From Leucaena leucocephala (taxonomy: Eukaryota > Streptophyta > Magnoliopsida > Fabales > Fabaceae): DNA of 64,000 bases. Location of the stretch: positions 14,617,001-14,681,000 of the forward strand of contig CM073562.1 of the NCBI GenBank assembly GCA_037074615.1, in the 5' to 3' direction. Position numbers and translations under genes: made by a program. A model generated the notes under the pieces. The model was not told where the DNA came from. It ran no database searches and worked only from the letters and a program-made list of their open reading frames with translations. How positions within the stretch are numbered: position 1 is the stretch's first letter; each line of letters starts with the position of its first letter. Of the stretch, positions 63,071 through 64,000 are shown piece after piece.

Positions 63071-63900
63071 CTACAAGATTGTTGCCAATAGCCATATATG
63101 CAAGAGCAGCGAATAACAAATGAGTCCTAATCTCGCCCTGGGACGACTCATGAGAAGCCGTCCACCAGAAACCCTGCAGAAAGAAATTTAGCCTTAACGT
63201 AGTCTTTCAATCCATCTTAAAGGGGCGTTTGGATTTTAGCTTATTTTAAGTACTTTTATACAGAGGAGATAAATATGTGAGAAGAGTTTGTCTCCTCAAG
63301 CTCTAAAAGCCTGTGGTTGAGAACGTATCAAATATATGTATTAAATCATTCCTGGACTTTTATCATCCGCCTAAACTTGCCAAGTTGATGTGAGAATTGG
63401 GATTTTCTAAGAACACTTTTCACCGGGTAGAGGGTTAGGGCACTTGTCTCTCAAATATCTCTGAATACAATAAAACTATATGAAGCATTTTATCTTTTCC
63501 CCGCTATATTGAATCTCGAGCCTGGATAAGTTTGGTTATTACCAATAAGCTTTCTTTACCATTGACAGAAAATTCAATTAGACAATATATAGCACTTTAC
63601 CAGATTCCATCAATACGATCTGCAATGAGCTTTCCTTGTTTTGGCACGAATCCTGATGTGTTCAGAGACTTAAAGACGTGACCTGCATAGCAGTATATAG
63701 TTGAGCCTTCAACCTTTGGTTAAGCAGCCTGGTGTGATAAACTTATAATTACCTTTATCCTCATCAACATCAGCACTTCTGATTAAACGGTCAGATTCCC
63801 CATCAATATCAACTGCAAGATGCTCCGTAGATCCTTTTCGCATATTTCGCACAAGGGCGGCTGATGGGACAGGAGATATGACTTTCTTACCGAGTGATCC
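63071..63900 (-). CDS. C-terminal exons of a tail-anchored, golgin-like protein (partial)
   Basis: Three exons are visible: 63900-63753 (GSLGKKVISPVPSAALVRNM … STEHLAVDIDGESDRLIRSA), 63682-63601 (HVFKSLNTSGFVPKQGKLIA DRIDGI) and 63173-63071 (VSGGRLLMSRPRARLGLICY SLLLHIWLLATIL, stop). Phases join exactly. The protein ends in a hydrophobic segment after an Arg-rich stretch, a C-terminal membrane anchor of the kind seen in Golgi-localised golgins. Its N-terminal part, presumably coiled coil, lies beyond the right edge. The golgin link is an inference from the tail alone. The conserved-looking linker suggests a plant-wide family. Further upstream exons are not visible in 63901-64000. Confidence 0.8.
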
Positions 63901-64000
63901 CTGCATAAAGAAATAAAAATTTACATATGCATTTCCTCACAGAAGGTATAAAAGCATTTCATTATTTTTTGAAGAAAGCACAATCTCTCAAACAATCTCA

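Noticed and set aside
62820..63119. Minus-strand ORF of 99 codons with hydrophobic stretches
   Set aside because: It is an out-of-frame read through the last exon and 3' UTR of the golgin-like gene. The in-frame exon ends at 63071.
1..64000. tRNA, rRNA, CRISPR arrays, organelle-DNA insertions
   Set aside because: No cloverleaf-like B-box context, no rRNA-like stretch, no spaced direct repeats, and no chloroplast or mitochondrial gene sequence was seen by eye. A tRNA or organelle search by software could still find short fragments.

Overview
This is nuclear DNA from a flowering plant, most likely a core eudicot. The genes carry many short introns, their products match well-known plant proteins, several are chloroplast- or pollen-related, and the DNA between genes is very AT-rich and full of transposon remnants and (AT)n microsatellites. 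I cannot name the species from the sequence. I found no operon, CRISPR array, rRNA, tRNA or prokaryotic system.

Layout, left to right. A possible 3' end of a gene lies at 1-77, followed by about 6 kb of repeat-rich intergenic DNA. CULLIN-1 (CUL1, minus) fills 6736-13498 with 19 coding exons, and its 5' UTR and promoter reach about 14.05 kb. The 14.1-18.7 kb stretch holds a 0.5 kb fold-back element, a MITE and a larger MITE-like element. A broken terminal exon of an ankyrin/PGG-domain gene lies at 18732-21254. It is interrupted by a 1.9 kb LTR-type insertion (19270-21175) with TG...CA ends and a perfect 5 bp target duplication. Then come a small pollen-type arabinogalactan protein gene (BCP1-like, minus), the chaperonin gene CCT5 (plus, 9 exons), an RCC1-repeat gene (minus, 5 exons), ALB4, a thylakoid YidC/Oxa1-type insertase gene (minus, 11 exons), and PSBY, a photosystem II gene (plus, one exon). 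After these are a large gene for a lysine/serine-rich protein with an apparent ubiquitin-like head (minus, 6 exons), the very-long-chain 3-oxoacyl-CoA reductase gene KCR1 (minus, 3 exons), a decayed partial KCR copy (minus), and the last three exons of a tail-anchored, golgin-like protein gene (minus) that runs off the right edge.

For every intact gene, exon junctions were chosen by splice signals plus reading-frame continuity, and the exon lengths add up to a whole number of codons. The predicted lengths are CUL1 744 aa, CCT5 535 aa, RCC1 protein 536 aa, ALB4 526 aa, PSBY 202 aa, the ubiquitin-like-headed protein 1173 aa and KCR 321 aa. The genes are unrelated housekeeping, chloroplast or pollen genes that happen to be neighbours. 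ALB4 and PSBY both act in thylakoids, but nothing suggests that they are co-regulated.

The most notable points are: the LTR insertion whose removal restores the reading frame across the junction; tandem repeats of about 91 bp and 72 bp inside that LTR; a MITE family of about 450 bp present five times in the window, three copies flanked by the same 3 bp direct repeat; a fold-back element; the KCR pseudogene; a GC-AG intron in the RCC1 gene; and the poorly characterised 1173-residue protein. I saw no evidence for a wholly new system.
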